DNA of 64,000 bases from Chryseobacterium sp. SC28 (GCF_003932955.1 NZ_QOVY01000005.1:69718-133717), one strand, 5' to 3'; shown: positions 25,198 to 34,206, counted from the stretch's first letter. The notes: generated by a model not told the origin, from the letters alone. Program-made: numbers and translations.

Positions 25198-25671
25198 GAT
25201 GACAAGACTTTGTTTTTCGCCATCGAGGTCGGCAATATTTTTGAGATTGCCCCAAAGTTCAAAGCCAAATTTTTCAAATAAATTAAGACTTGGAAGATTG
25301 TGGGCGAAGATAAACGCCAGCAGATTTTCAATTCCCAAATGGGGACATTTTTCAAGAACTGATTTTAGGACTTCCTGACCAAAACCTTTTCCCCGAAATT
25401 TTTCGTCGATGTAAATGCTGATCTCAGCGGTTTTTCGATAAGCCGACCGGCCGTAGAAATCCTGAAAACTGACCCAGCCAATTGTGTTTTTTTCATCATC
25501 CTCAACCATCCAGAGCGGTCTCGTCGCACTATTATGCCGATGAAACCACTCGACTTTACTTTGGACAGAAATGGGTTGCAAATCCGCCGTAACCAGCCTC
25601 GACGCAACCGTAGAATTGTAGATTTCTACGATTTTTGGAAGGTCATCTAAAGTAGCGTCCAGAAAAATCAT
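25177..25671 (-). CDS. GNAT N-acetyltransferase
   Basis: 164 aa. The acetyl-CoA binding motif is KFRGKGFGQEVLKSVLEKC (about 95-113). The N-terminus MIFLDATLDDLPKIVEIYNS and the YGRSAYRKTAEISIYI stretch resemble the phosphinothricin acetyltransferase subgroup, whose members acetylate small amines or amino-acid analogues. The substrate here is unknown. It lies 28 bp upstream of pheA on the same strand, but pheA has its own promoter. Confidence 0.85.
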   Translation of the reverse strand: MIFLDATLDDLPKIVEIYNSTVASRLVTADLQPISVQSKVEWFHRHNSATRPLWMVEDDEKNTIGWVSFQDFYGRSAYRKTAEISIYIDEKFRGKGFGQEVLKSVLEKCPHLGIENLLAFIFAHNLPSLNLFEKFGFELWGNLKNIADLDGEKQSLVILGKSLL

Positions 25672-25722
25672 TTTTTTTATTAGCCCTTTTTGAACAATTT
25701 TACAAATGCACTATTTTACAAT

Positions 25723-26874
25723 TTAACCAATGGAATTAAAAGCCTGTTCCAGATCTGCAATGAGATCTTCTGCATCTTCTATTCCAACGCTTAGTCTTAC
25801 CAAATCATCGGTGATTCCCAACGCTGCTCTTTTCTCTTCCGGGATGGATGCGTGCGTCATCAAAGCCGGAAGGTTTGCCAAAGATTCTACGCCGCCTAAA
25901 GATTCTGCGAGCGTGAAAATTTTGATATTTTCCAAAAATTTTATGGCGTCTTCTTTCTTCCCCGATTTGAAAGTGAAAGAAACCATTCCGCCAAAATCCG
26001 CCATTTGTAGCGTGGCCAAATCGTATTGCGGATGAGACGACAGTCCCGGATAATACACTTTCTCGACCAAAGATTGGTTCTCCAAATATTTCGCAATCTC
26101 GAAACCGTTGTCCGAATGTCTCTGCATTCTGAGGGACAAAGTTTTGATGCCTCTCAGCACCAAATAAGAATCGTGAGGTCCCAAAATGCCACCGCTTGCA
26201 AACTGGATGAAATGCAGTTTCTCTCCCAATTCTGCGTCTTTTGCAATCAGTGCTCCGGCGATAACGTCGGAATGGCCGCCCAGATATTTTGTAGCGGAAT
26301 GCATCACAATATCAGCACCAAGATCCAAAGGTTTTTGAATGTAAGGTGTTGCAAATGTGTTATCTACAGCCACCAGAATATCTTTTCCTTCTACGTTTTC
26401 AGCGACCATTTTGATATCCACGAGTTTCATCAAAGGATTGGTCGGCGTTTCCAGCCAGATTAGTTTTGTTTTATCAGTGATGACGTTTTCCAACTGTTCC
26501 ACATTATCAAAACCGATGAACGTAAATTTCAGTTGGTATTTCTCGAATAATCGGGTGAACATTCGGTAAGAACCGCCGTAAAGATCGTCCACTGCGATGA
26601 CTTCGTCGCCGGGATTTAGCAATTTCAAAACACAATCAATCGCCGCCAAACCGGAACCGAAAGCCAAACCTCTCGCGCCGTTTTCGATGCTTGCCAAACT
26701 GTCTTCCAAAGCCTGTCTTGTGGGATTTGCGCCCCTTGAATATTCGTAACCGGAAATCAATTGTCCGGGGCTTTTCTGTGCAAATGTTGAGGTTAAAAAT
26801 ATGGGAACATTGACTGCGCCGGTTGCCGGCTCGTGCTGTTGTCCGCCGTGAATAACTTTTGTATTGAATTTCAT
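25723..26874 (-). CDS. Cystathionine gamma-synthase/beta-lyase family PLP enzyme
   Basis: 383 aa, cytoplasmic. The PLP-binding lysine lies in HSATKYLGGHSDVIAG (about 198-213). The fold signatures GYEYSRGANPTRQALE, AVDNTFATPY and the C-terminal SLGGVESLANLPALMTHASI belong to the Cys/Met metabolism PLP family. It acts in transsulfuration (cystathionine gamma-synthase, gamma-lyase or beta-lyase); these cannot be told apart safely by sequence alone, and gamma-synthase is a common annotation for such proteins. It follows gldC by 83 bp on the same strand, with an inverted repeat between them. Confidence 0.88.
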   Translation of the reverse strand: MKFNTKVIHGGQQHEPATGAVNVPIFLTSTFAQKSPGQLISGYEYSRGANPTRQALEDSLASIENGARGLAFGSGLAAIDCVLKLLNPGDEVIAVDDLYGGSYRMFTRLFEKYQLKFTFIGFDNVEQLENVITDKTKLIWLETPTNPLMKLVDIKMVAENVEGKDILVAVDNTFATPYIQKPLDLGADIVMHSATKYLGGHSDVIAGALIAKDAELGEKLHFIQFASGGILGPHDSYLVLRGIKTLSLRMQRHSDNGFEIAKYLENQSLVEKVYYPGLSSHPQYDLATLQMADFGGMVSFTFKSGKKEDAIKFLENIKIFTLAESLGGVESLANLPALMTHASIPEEKRAALGITDDLVRLSVGIEDAEDLIADLEQAFNSIG

Positions 26875-26904
26875 AATATCAATTTTTTAATGGATCAGTT
26901 TACC

Positions 26905-26935
26905 AGTCTATCAATGATTGTTACATTGTTAGACT
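26905..26935. repeat. AT-rich inverted repeat between gldC and the PLP enzyme gene
   Basis: AGTCTATCAATGA and ACATTGTTAGACT are inverted copies (11 of 13 positions pair) around a 5-nt loop. It has no T run. It may be a member of a dispersed intergenic repeat family. Confidence 0.45.
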
Positions 26936-26957
26936 TTTAAATTACTACCTTGATTTT

Positions 26958-27284
26958 CTACATTTTTATTGCCGATTTCACTGCGAAATCCTCAGCCACT
27001 TCTTCCAGCCACTGAGAAACATCTTCTTCGCCGGTTGCGCGCAGATAAGTCTGCCCGAGAGAGATGATAATCTGATGATAAAAGCGCTTCATATGATCTA
27101 CGGGCATATCTTTGGTCCAAAGATCGATTCTCAAAGCTTCGGACGTTTTCTCGTCCCAGACGGAGATCATCACGGCTTTGGTTTCTTGATTTTCCACGCC
27201 GCCATCTTGTGCATTCCAAGTCATTTTTTCGGGAACGTGATTGTCGTCCAACTCTATATCTACTGTGATTTTTGTTTTACGCAT
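26958..27284 (-). CDS. gldC: Gliding motility protein GldC
   Basis: 108 aa, soluble. The start MRKTKITVDIELDDNHVPEK and the motif DLWTKDMPVDHMKRFYHQ are characteristic of GldC, an accessory protein of flavobacterial gliding and T9SS function. It follows gldB on the same strand, as in most gliding flavobacteria. No signal peptide, in agreement with the family. Confidence 0.9.
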   Translation of the reverse strand: MRKTKITVDIELDDNHVPEKMTWNAQDGGVENQETKAVMISVWDEKTSEALRIDLWTKDMPVDHMKRFYHQIIISLGQTYLRATGEEDVSQWLEEVAEDFAVKSAIKM

Positions 27285-27370
27285 TTGCTTATATTCAGAT
27301 TAAATGATTAAAAAATTGAAAAATATGGATTGAATAAAAATAATTAATAATTTATCATTGCCATTAATGA

Positions 27371-28354
27371 TTACTTCGGTCTGTAACCCGATCCGTTGAA
27401 AATTTCTGTGGCATTTTTCTTCAAAAAAACCTGCAATTTTTCTTCAGGATGGGCTTTCAAATAATGCTTGCAAATCTGCCAGCCTGTCCAGATTGCAATC
27501 TGCGGCGAACTTTCCCGATCCACTTCTGTATAAAATTTGGAGAAAGGCCCCGGCGTGATGAATCGCTCGGCAAGATCGGGATCTGAACTGAAAAGCAAAT
27601 CATTCTCCACGAAATAATTCCAAATATTGGCTTCATTCGCAACCGCCCAATCGTATTGCGCTTTGGAATAATTGATTTTCAAATGATCTGCAACATTTGG
27701 CAAAAACGCATCTTGCAAAATTTGAATTTTGCCCTGATAAACCATTTGGTCGAGAAACTTCTGCTGATCCGGCAGAAGAGGAACCAATCTCGCTGCATAA
27801 AAAGCGGAAATCTTCGGAACCATATTTTCCGGGTTCATCGATTTTTGGAAATAAAGATCGAGATTTTTATAATTATGGTTTCCATCGCCCAGAAATCCTG
27901 TGATATCCACAAAAAGCATATTGCGGTCTTCCCTCAAAAAAATAGGATCGACAACGCTTGGCGGATCTACCACCGATGAATAGAGATAGACGTGAGGCGG
28001 CTGAAATTTCGGAAAATAATTTTTGATATGCGAGAAAAGCTCGGTCAAATCTTTTTGCAGCTTCCGCTGATTGATCTTAGAAATCGCTTCTTTGTAAATG
28101 CGGATTTCCATCGTGTCTTTTCGCCGATCGCCGTAATCTTCGTCAGAAACCGAGCCCTGAAACCACGGATATTTTTTTTTGAAATCTTCCAAATTGACCG
28201 AAGAATTGTAGAACTCGCCGGACAAATCGGTGATCTGCACTTTCCTGACTGGATTCTTGATCTCGACGTCCCATTGATTTTTATTTTCCTTCTTGCAAGC
28301 GAATAAACTAAAAACAATTATAGCCGAAAAAGAGATAGATCGGAAAAACTTCAT
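27371..28354 (-). CDS. gldB: Gliding motility lipoprotein GldB
   Basis: 327 aa from the ATG at 28354. A longer frame to 28456 lacks support, because the start at 28354 opens a lipoprotein signal (FSAIIVFSLFAC, lipobox FAC at about 18-20) and lies just after a good promoter. The mature part contains DITGFLGDGNHNY and a C-terminal WTGWQICKHYL, as in the family. GldB is an envelope lipoprotein needed for gliding in Flavobacterium. It is divergent from nadE and upstream of gldC, the conserved flavobacterial arrangement. Confidence 0.92.
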   Translation of the reverse strand: MKFFRSISFSAIIVFSLFACKKENKNQWDVEIKNPVRKVQITDLSGEFYNSSVNLEDFKKKYPWFQGSVSDEDYGDRRKDTMEIRIYKEAISKINQRKLQKDLTELFSHIKNYFPKFQPPHVYLYSSVVDPPSVVDPIFLREDRNMLFVDITGFLGDGNHNYKNLDLYFQKSMNPENMVPKISAFYAARLVPLLPDQQKFLDQMVYQGKIQILQDAFLPNVADHLKINYSKAQYDWAVANEANIWNYFVENDLLFSSDPDLAERFITPGPFSKFYTEVDRESSPQIAIWTGWQICKHYLKAHPEEKLQVFLKKNATEIFNGSGYRPK

Positions 28355-28381
28355 TATTTTTACATTAAGATTTTCGAAAAG

Positions 28382-28410
28382 CAAAAATACTGCTTTAAAT
28401 TTTGAATCAA
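28382..28410 (-). promoter_or_regulatory. Promoter of gldB
   Basis: Minus strand: TTG (28410-28408), 18 bp, TATTTTTG (28389-28382), about 27 bp before the gldB ATG. Confidence 0.65.
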
Positions 28411-28429
28411 GGATTTTAAAATAAAAATT

Positions 28430-29221
28430 ATGCAGACACAGAAAGTTATAAATCACATCGTCAACTGGCTAAAGGATTATGCAAACAACGCAAAAGTAAA
28501 CGGCTTTATAATAGGCGTTTCCGGAGGAATAGATTCTGCCGTGGTTTCTACTTTGGCTGCAAAAACAGGGCTTAAAACCTTGGTTTTGGAGATGCCCATC
28601 CGCCAAAAAGCGGATCAGGTGGACAGAGCGCAGGATCACATCGATTTTTTGAAAGCTAATTTCCCGAATGTCGAAGGTTTTACTGTGGATCTCACACCTG
28701 TTTTCGAAAGTTTTGAAAAAGTGGTGGATGATTATAAGGAAGGCGCCTGGAGCAAAAATCTGGCACTAGCCAATACCAGATCGCGTTTCCGGATGTTGAC
28801 GCTTTATTATTATGGACAGCTCAATGGACTTTTGGTTACAGGAACCGGAAATAAAGTGGAAGATTTCGGAATAGGCTTCTACACCAAATACGGCGATGGC
28901 GGCGTGGACATCTCGCCTATTGCCGATCTGTACAAGACTCAGATTTACGAAATTGCCAAAGAACTTGACATCTTGGAAAGCATCCAAAAAGCTGCTCCCA
29001 CAGATGGACTTTGGGATGCCGACAAAACGGATGAAGACCAAATCGGTGCCAGCTATCCCGAACTGGAATGGGCAATGGAACAGCAAAAAAAAGGGAAAAC
29101 CCCGGAAGATTTCGACGGAAGACCAAAAGAGGTGCTGGAAATCTATCTCAAATTCCACAATGCCACGCAGCACAAGATGAATCCGATCCCAATATGTGAA
29201 ATTCCCGAGGATCTGAAATAA
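28430..29221 (+). CDS. nadE: NAD(+) synthase, ammonia-dependent type
   Basis: 263 aa. The P-loop-like ATP pyrophosphatase motif IGVSGGIDSAVVSTLAAK (about 28-45) is complete, followed by GTGNKVEDFGIGFYTKYGDGG (binding of deamido-NAD, first 20 residues of the motif near 143). It amidates nicotinate adenine dinucleotide to NAD. There is no glutaminase domain, so ammonia or a separate glutaminase would be the nitrogen donor. Divergent from gldB with 75 bp between starts. Confidence 0.93.
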   Translation: MQTQKVINHIVNWLKDYANNAKVNGFIIGVSGGIDSAVVSTLAAKTGLKTLVLEMPIRQKADQVDRAQDHIDFLKANFPNVEGFTVDLTPVFESFEKVVDDYKEGAWSKNLALANTRSRFRMLTLYYYGQLNGLLVTGTGNKVEDFGIGFYTKYGDGGVDISPIADLYKTQIYEIAKELDILESIQKAAPTDGLWDADKTDEDQIGASYPELEWAMEQQKKGKTPEDFDGRPKEVLEIYLKFHNATQHKMNPIPICEIPEDLK

Positions 29222-29267
29222 GCCTCACAAAACAAAACACAAGATTTAAGACATCAAAAAACCATCT

Positions 29268-29921
29268 ATGAAAACTAAAATTCTACTTTCTGCTTTTAGT
29301 CTTTTCGCTTTCGCTTCTGCCTTTCATTCTCAGGAAACCAAAACGGACGAAGCAACGGCTGCTGCTCCCGCGGCAGTCATCGACCGGCTCAATATTCCCG
29401 GCCCGCTAACCTTCAATAATAATGAATACCTGCTGACCTGGAGCAAGCAAAACTCTCCCACTTGGGCGCAGCAGCAATATATAATGAGAGATGATGATTT
29501 CAATAATTACAAGGAGCTCATCAATATTTCGTATTTCGACAAAGAAATCCCGCTGGAGACAGCCGTAAAACAAAAAGTGGAATATGTAGAAAAGAGAAAA
29601 GAGGCGACTAAGGACAAATATTCGTTCGTAAACGTGACGGAAAGCCCCGATGGCAAAGAAATCGTGGTAGATTATCTCGTGACAGTGGTTTCAAAAGATG
29701 CAGAACCTTACGCAGAGTACAATATGGATCGTTTCAAAAGTTACGACGCCGGCGGCAAAAAATCTTTTGTCATCTTTTCTTTTTCCAAAAGAATTGCCGG
29801 CGATTTGAAATATGCTACGAAAGCCTTGTCTAAACAGCGAAACCAACTGATGGAAGCCATCATCACCACGCCGGTTCCGCCCGTCACTTATAAGCCAACG
29901 GCCGTTGAATCAAAGAAATAG
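29268..29921 (+). CDS. Secreted protein of unknown function
   Basis: 217 aa with a signal peptide (about 1-21, ending AFHSQ). The mature protein starts with an Ala/Thr-rich stretch, then a mixed alpha/beta domain containing YLLTWSKQNSPTWAQQQYI and KSFVIFSFSKRIAGDLKYA. No motif of a known family is apparent to me. It follows nadE by 46 bp on the same strand and may share its transcript. A periplasmic location is likely. Confidence 0.75.
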   Translation: MKTKILLSAFSLFAFASAFHSQETKTDEATAAAPAAVIDRLNIPGPLTFNNNEYLLTWSKQNSPTWAQQQYIMRDDDFNNYKELINISYFDKEIPLETAVKQKVEYVEKRKEATKDKYSFVNVTESPDGKEIVVDYLVTVVSKDAEPYAEYNMDRFKSYDAGGKKSFVIFSFSKRIAGDLKYATKALSKQRNQLMEAIITTPVPPVTYKPTAVESKK

Positions 29922-29947
29922 TCTTAGCAAATTTTAACTGTTGGATA

Positions 29948-30985
29948 ATGACGAAGGACGAATTTTACATCCGGCGGTGTATAGAATTGGCTCAGAAAGC
30001 TCTGGGCAACACTTATCCAAATCCTTTGGTGGGTTCTGTGATTGTTCATAACGACAAAATCATCGGCGAAGGATTTCATAAAAGAGCGGGCGAGCCACAC
30101 GCAGAAATCAACGCGATCAATTCTATCAAAGAGGCTGACAAACATTTGATTCCCCAATCCACGATTTACGTCTCATTGGAACCTTGCGCCCATTTTGGAA
30201 AAACGCCGCCTTGCGCTCTGAAAATCGTGGAACTCGGTTTCAAAAAAGTCGTGATTGGCGCAATAGACAGCCACGAGAAAGTAAACGGCAAGGGAAAGAA
30301 AATCATTGCGGATGCAGGCATCGAGGTGGTGTCCGGAATCCTGGAAGATGACTGCCGGGAACTGAACAAACGATTTTTCACTTTTCATGAAAAAAAACGG
30401 CCGTTTATAATTCTAAAATGGGCAGAATCGGCGGATGGCTTTTTGGACAAAGATTTCAAACCGACGCCAATCAGCAACTCACTTTCCAGACAATTTGTAC
30501 ATCAAATGAGAAGTGAGGAACACGCCATTTTGGTAGGGAAAAACACGGCGCTTCGCGACAATCCCAGCTTGACGGTGAGAGAAATTGAGGGGAGAAATCC
30601 CATTAGAATTTTAATAGATTTTAAGCTGGAAGTTCCGGAGAGTTTTCATATTTATAATGAAGAATCGGAAACGGTGGTATTCAACTCCATCAAAAATAGC
30701 GAGGAAAATCATCTTAAATTTATTAAAATAGAAAAAGAAAATTCTCCGGCTCAAATTTTATTAAAATTGTACCAACTGCAAATTCAATCCGTCATCATCG
30801 AAGGTGGAAGGTTTACGCTGCAACAATTCATCGATGAAAATCTTTGGGATGAAGCAATGATTTTTCAAAATCCAAAACTGAATCTTGAAAATGGAACAAA
30901 AGCGCCCCATTTCAATTTTAAACCGGAAAAGACGGAAAATCTTAGAGATTGTAAGGTTTTCTTTTTCAGGAATTCAAAGGCTTGA
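29948..30985 (+). CDS. ribD: Riboflavin biosynthesis deaminase/reductase
   Basis: 345 aa. The N-terminal deaminase (1-145) has the zinc motif HAEINAI (about 50-56) with PCAHFGKTPPC (about 79-89). The C-terminal reductase (about 146-345) begins FIILKWAESADGFLD and contains LVGKNTALRDNPSLTVR and IIEGG. It performs steps 2 and 3 of riboflavin synthesis. The gene is short for the family but complete. It starts 26 bp after the preceding secreted-protein gene. Confidence 0.93.
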   Translation: MTKDEFYIRRCIELAQKALGNTYPNPLVGSVIVHNDKIIGEGFHKRAGEPHAEINAINSIKEADKHLIPQSTIYVSLEPCAHFGKTPPCALKIVELGFKKVVIGAIDSHEKVNGKGKKIIADAGIEVVSGILEDDCRELNKRFFTFHEKKRPFIILKWAESADGFLDKDFKPTPISNSLSRQFVHQMRSEEHAILVGKNTALRDNPSLTVREIEGRNPIRILIDFKLEVPESFHIYNEESETVVFNSIKNSEENHLKFIKIEKENSPAQILLKLYQLQIQSVIIEGGRFTLQQFIDENLWDEAMIFQNPKLNLENGTKAPHFNFKPEKTENLRDCKVFFFRNSKA

Positions 30986-31058
30986 CCAATATCAGAATTA
31001 TAAAAATAGAGGCTCTGCAAAAAATTCGTAAATTCGCATCCTTAATTTGATTAAATCC

Positions 31059-31634
31059 ATGAAAAATCTGAGCGCCTCCACCAAAGGTTTGATTTTTTCG
31101 ATATTGATAACGGTTCTTGCATTTGCGATTTACTTTTTGTTTTTGGCCAAGAGAAACTACTATTTGGTGGACAACCCGACGCCGGAAACCTACTATTTCA
31201 AAATCAATAATGGTGAGGAAAATGTACTTTCTGCGGGTCAATATCTGAAGGTTGATCTTAAAAAAGGAACAAACACCATCAAGGTTTTTGACCAGAACAA
31301 GAAAATGATGTATGATTCTGCCTTCGTCGTCCACAAAGACCGAGGCTTGCTGAATATCGCCGGAGAAGATTATTATGTCAATACCCAATATTACGGATAC
31401 GGCCTGAACAAAGATTCTTTGATCGCTGCATTACCCGGCATCGAGATAGACCGAAAGCACTATCTGGGCGACGTGAAAAAAATCAATAAACTTTACACCG
31501 AGGATTTCTACTATAATCTGGATGAAGAGTACGACCGCGTTATCAAAAACGTAGCTAAGGTAGAAAGCCGATCCAAGATCTTCCGCAAACAGGATTTTAT
31601 AAATTACTACAAAAGTTATTACAAATTGCAGTAA
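31059..31634 (+). CDS. Membrane-anchored protein of unknown function
   Basis: 191 aa from the ATG at 31059; a TTG at 31047 is less likely. One membrane helix at about residues 9-30 (GLIFSILITVLAFAIYFLFL) anchors an extracytoplasmic domain with YYFKINNGEENVLSAGQYL and a Tyr/Asn-rich C-terminus (YYVNTQYYGYGLNKD, DFINYYKSYYKLQ). Family not recognised. It stands between ribD and ubiE on the same strand. Confidence 0.7.
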   Translation: MKNLSASTKGLIFSILITVLAFAIYFLFLAKRNYYLVDNPTPETYYFKINNGEENVLSAGQYLKVDLKKGTNTIKVFDQNKKMMYDSAFVVHKDRGLLNIAGEDYYVNTQYYGYGLNKDSLIAALPGIEIDRKHYLGDVKKINKLYTEDFYYNLDEEYDRVIKNVAKVESRSKIFRKQDFINYYKSYYKLQ

Positions 31635-31699
31635 ATCTATTAATTATATACAATTCGCATTCAAAGACCGATTATCATTTTAGAAATTAACATTCATCA

Positions 31700-32425
31700 A
31701 TGAATCACAACAGCGTAACACCCTACAATTCCGAGAGCAGCAAAAAAAGTCAAGTAGAAGATATGTTTGACAATATTGCGCCCAAATATGACCTTTTGAA
31801 TCACGTTCTCTCAATGAAAATAGATGTGCTTTGGCGCAATAAATTGGTGGATATGCTGAAAAAAGACAAGCCGCAGTTGGTTTTGGATGTTGCCACAGGA
31901 ACCGGAGACTTGGCGATTGCGGTGCAAAAAGGAACCGGCGCCGAGGTCGTGGGGCTCGATCTTTCCCAACAGATGCTGAACGTGGGCATCGAGAAAATCA
32001 AAAAACAGAATCTGGACGGCAAAATATCTATGCAGAAAGGCGATGCGGAACAACTTCCCTTCGAAGACAATAAATTCGATGGCGTAACCGTTGCTTTTGG
32101 AGTACGGAATTTTGAAAATCTGGAGAAGGGACTGGCTGAATTAAGACGAGTGGTAAAAGAAAATAAAAGTATTTATATCTTGGAGTTCTCCAAAGTTGAA
32201 GGATTTTTGGGGCCGTTTTATATGTTTTATTTTAAGAATATTTTGCCGGCCATCGGGCGCTTGGTTTCCAAAGACAACCGGGCGTACAGCTATCTTCCCG
32301 ATTCTGTCAACGCTTTTCCTTACGGCGAAAAAATGAAGAATATTCTTCTCGGCACCGGTTTCAAGAAGGTAGAATACACCAAACTAAGTTTCGGAATAGC
32401 CACCATTTATAAAGCTACAAAATAG
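31700..32425 (+). CDS. ubiE: Demethylmenaquinone methyltransferase (UbiE/MenG)
   Basis: 241 aa. The SAM-binding motif I VLDVATGTGDLAIAV (about 62-76), YDLLNHVLSMKIDVLWR near the N-terminus and the family signature VTVAFGVRNFENLEKGL (about 128-144) are present. It methylates demethylmenaquinone to menaquinone, the quinone expected in this phylum. The porT gene starts 1 bp past its stop codon, a linkage seen in many flavobacteria. Confidence 0.93.
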   Translation: MNHNSVTPYNSESSKKSQVEDMFDNIAPKYDLLNHVLSMKIDVLWRNKLVDMLKKDKPQLVLDVATGTGDLAIAVQKGTGAEVVGLDLSQQMLNVGIEKIKKQNLDGKISMQKGDAEQLPFEDNKFDGVTVAFGVRNFENLEKGLAELRRVVKENKSIYILEFSKVEGFLGPFYMFYFKNILPAIGRLVSKDNRAYSYLPDSVNAFPYGEKMKNILLGTGFKKVEYTKLSFGIATIYKATK

Positions 32426-32426
32426 A

Positions 32427-33227
32427 ATGAAGCATCGAGTTATCAAGATTTTATCATTTGCAGTACTTCTGAGTAGCCATTTGGGTGCTCAGACTTTCAA
32501 TAATCTTTTCAGAACCAAAGATCGGCAGGACAACTTGGAAGACTTTGATTTGAAAAAATTCAGTTACGGTTTTTATCTCGCTGCCAATAATTTTGATTAC
32601 AAGATGAACCTCAGCCCTATTTTCGGAATGGATGGCAACAGAAATTTGGTGGAATCCGAAGCTACATTCAGTTTCGGAGCCGGATTGATTGGCAAAATGA
32701 GGCTGAATGAATACTTGGATCTTCGGCTGGAGCCCGGTTTGCACTTCGTACAGCGCGATTTGACCTTCAATACCTACGACCACGTGAATCAATACGCCGG
32801 AGGAACCAACTACAACCTGCCCTTTACGCCGTTGCCGGAATTTACGGATGTAGATTCCAAAAAAATTGTAAAATCTACTTATATAGACATCCCGCTGCTC
32901 CTCGAGATCCACGGAGACCGCTGGTACAACTCGCGGCCTTATGCGGCGGCAGGCATCAATTATCTGATTAATTTGCAATCCAACGAAACTGCTACAGACG
33001 ACAATCAGCAGAATATTTTCCGCACCACGACGCACAACTTCGGGTGGAGTGCCGAGATCGGGATTCAGTTCTATTTCAGCAGATTCAAATTCACACCGGC
33101 CGTCCGCGGCACATTTTTTACCAATAACGAACTTGTGAAAGACAAGGAGACTACACCACCGTACTGGACACCCGCCATTTCCACGCTGCAAACCAGAGCC
33201 TTTATGCTGGTTCTGAAATTTGAGTAA
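32427..33227 (+). CDS. porT: PorT-like outer-membrane beta-barrel protein of T9SS
   Basis: 266 aa. A signal peptide (1-21, ending LGAQ) is followed by an eight-stranded-type barrel: FSYGFYLAANNFDYKMN, FSFGAGLIGKMRLNEYLDL then RLEPGLHFVQRDL, YIDIPLLLEIHG, RPYAAAGINYLINL, ending MLVLKFE with a C-terminal aromatic. The pattern fits PorT, a component needed for T9SS. The call is backed by position directly after ubiE and by T9SS substrates in the window. Confidence 0.85.
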   Translation: MKHRVIKILSFAVLLSSHLGAQTFNNLFRTKDRQDNLEDFDLKKFSYGFYLAANNFDYKMNLSPIFGMDGNRNLVESEATFSFGAGLIGKMRLNEYLDLRLEPGLHFVQRDLTFNTYDHVNQYAGGTNYNLPFTPLPEFTDVDSKKIVKSTYIDIPLLLEIHGDRWYNSRPYAAAGINYLINLQSNETATDDNQQNIFRTTTHNFGWSAEIGIQFYFSRFKFTPAVRGTFFTNNELVKDKETTPPYWTPAISTLQTRAFMLVLKFE

Positions 33228-33374
33228 AAAATTAAGATCAAAGTTTTTGAAAGTTTATTAGTTTATTTTTTCTAAACTACCAATTATTTGCTTTTTAAAT
33301 CATTAAAAATCAAGTAGAAACCATTCATATTTCACAAAAGAGAAATATCGTGTTAAATCATCATTAATTTTTCT

Positions 33375-33382
33375 TATTTTTG
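33375..33382 (+). promoter_or_regulatory. -7 element of the coiled-coil/zapA genes
   Basis: TATTTTTG matches TAnnTTTG and ends 25 bp before the ATG at 33408. A TTG at the -33 distance is not seen. Confidence 0.45.
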
Positions 33383-33407
33383 TAAAAGTTAGAATTTGAT
33401 TCTGGTA

Positions 33408-33710
33408 ATGCTAGGCGAATTAGAAAACAACTTTTCTGTTTTGGAGAAAAAGATTCTCAATCTTTATAAGAAGTTTAAGGATCTTTCGGAAAACCATGCA
33501 GAAACGTTGGAAGAACTGAAAAAGTTGCGGGAAGAATATGCAGAGGAGAAACGCAAAAACCAGATCTTAGCAGAGGAAAACAAAGAATTAAAACTTTATT
33601 CCGCAATATCCGGAAACGCAGAACATAACCGACTGATGAAAAATCACATCAACAGATTGGTCAAAGAAATAGATATGTGCGTTGCCGAATTACAAAACAC
33701 CGGCTTATAA
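33408..33710 (+). CDS. Small coiled-coil protein paired with ZapA
   Basis: 100 aa from the ATG at 33408 (a TTG at 33396 is possible but overlaps the leader). Residues 3-70 are one heptad-rich coiled coil (LEELKKLREEYAEEKRKNQI), followed by a short amphipathic tail. The zapA start lies 2 bp after its stop. The size and shape resemble ZapB, but no sequence family is recognised; function as a ZapA partner is an inference. Confidence 0.75.
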   Translation: MLGELENNFSVLEKKILNLYKKFKDLSENHAETLEELKKLREEYAEEKRKNQILAEENKELKLYSAISGNAEHNRLMKNHINRLVKEIDMCVAELQNTGL

Positions 33711-33712
33711 CG

Positions 33713-34000
33713 ATGGATTTCAGAAGAATAACAATAAATATTGCCGGAAGAAACTATCCGCTGAATGTGCCAGCCGCCGAGGAAGAAACCCTCCGCAAAG
33801 TCGGCAAGCAGATAGAAAGTATGATCAAGGACTTCGAAGCCAATTTCGATGTGAAGGACAAGCAGGATGCGCTTGCAATGTGCGTTTTGAAACTCGGAGC
33901 CAATGCAGAAGTTTATTCTTTAAACAATGAGAAAAATCTTAAAAATACAAACGAGCGCCTGATGAAAATCAATGCACTCCTTGAGCAATTGGAAAAATAA
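33713..34000 (+). CDS. zapA: Cell division protein ZapA
   Basis: 95 aa from the ATG at 33713. The start MDFRRITINIAGRNYPLNVP, the helix EEETLRKVGKQIESMI and the C-terminal coiled coil with ALAMCVLKLGANAEVYSL are typical of ZapA, which bundles FtsZ filaments. It is followed by the 6S-like RNA and rny. In proteobacteria zapA is also linked with 6S RNA. Confidence 0.88.
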   Translation: MDFRRITINIAGRNYPLNVPAAEEETLRKVGKQIESMIKDFEANFDVKDKQDALAMCVLKLGANAEVYSLNNEKNLKNTNERLMKINALLEQLEK

Positions 34001-34017
34001 ATTTTTCAAATTACAAA

Positions 34018-34187
34018 GCTGCCTACAATAGTTCTAACACAAAGAAGTAAACTCAACAATTAAAAATTACCGAACGAAAGTTCATTCAATGGCGTGCTGC
34101 CTTGCGCAGATTACAGAGAGTGAAAATCAGTTCAAATCGTGTTTTTATGGAGTTTACTCTATAACTGAACTGTTGTAGGCTTTTTTT
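34018..34187 (+). ncRNA. ssrS: 6S-Flavo-like RNA
   Basis: A structured region of about 165 nt between zapA and rny. The closing stem pairs GCCTACAATAGTT (34021-34033) with AACTGTTGTAGGC (34168-34180), followed by seven T. A second long-range stem pairs AGTAAACTC (34046-34054) with GAGTTTACT (34150-34158). The middle, including CTTGCGCAG, would form the open bubble. This layout fits the 6S-Flavo RNA of Bacteroidota, which is proposed to mimic an open promoter and bind RNA polymerase. Confidence 0.8.
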
Positions 34188-34206
34188 ATGTTCGATATAC
34201 AAAGTC

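Noticed and set aside
32454-33191. Minus-strand open frame of 245 codons opposite porT
   Set aside because: Shadow frame; the plus-strand protein has a signal peptide and barrel pattern.
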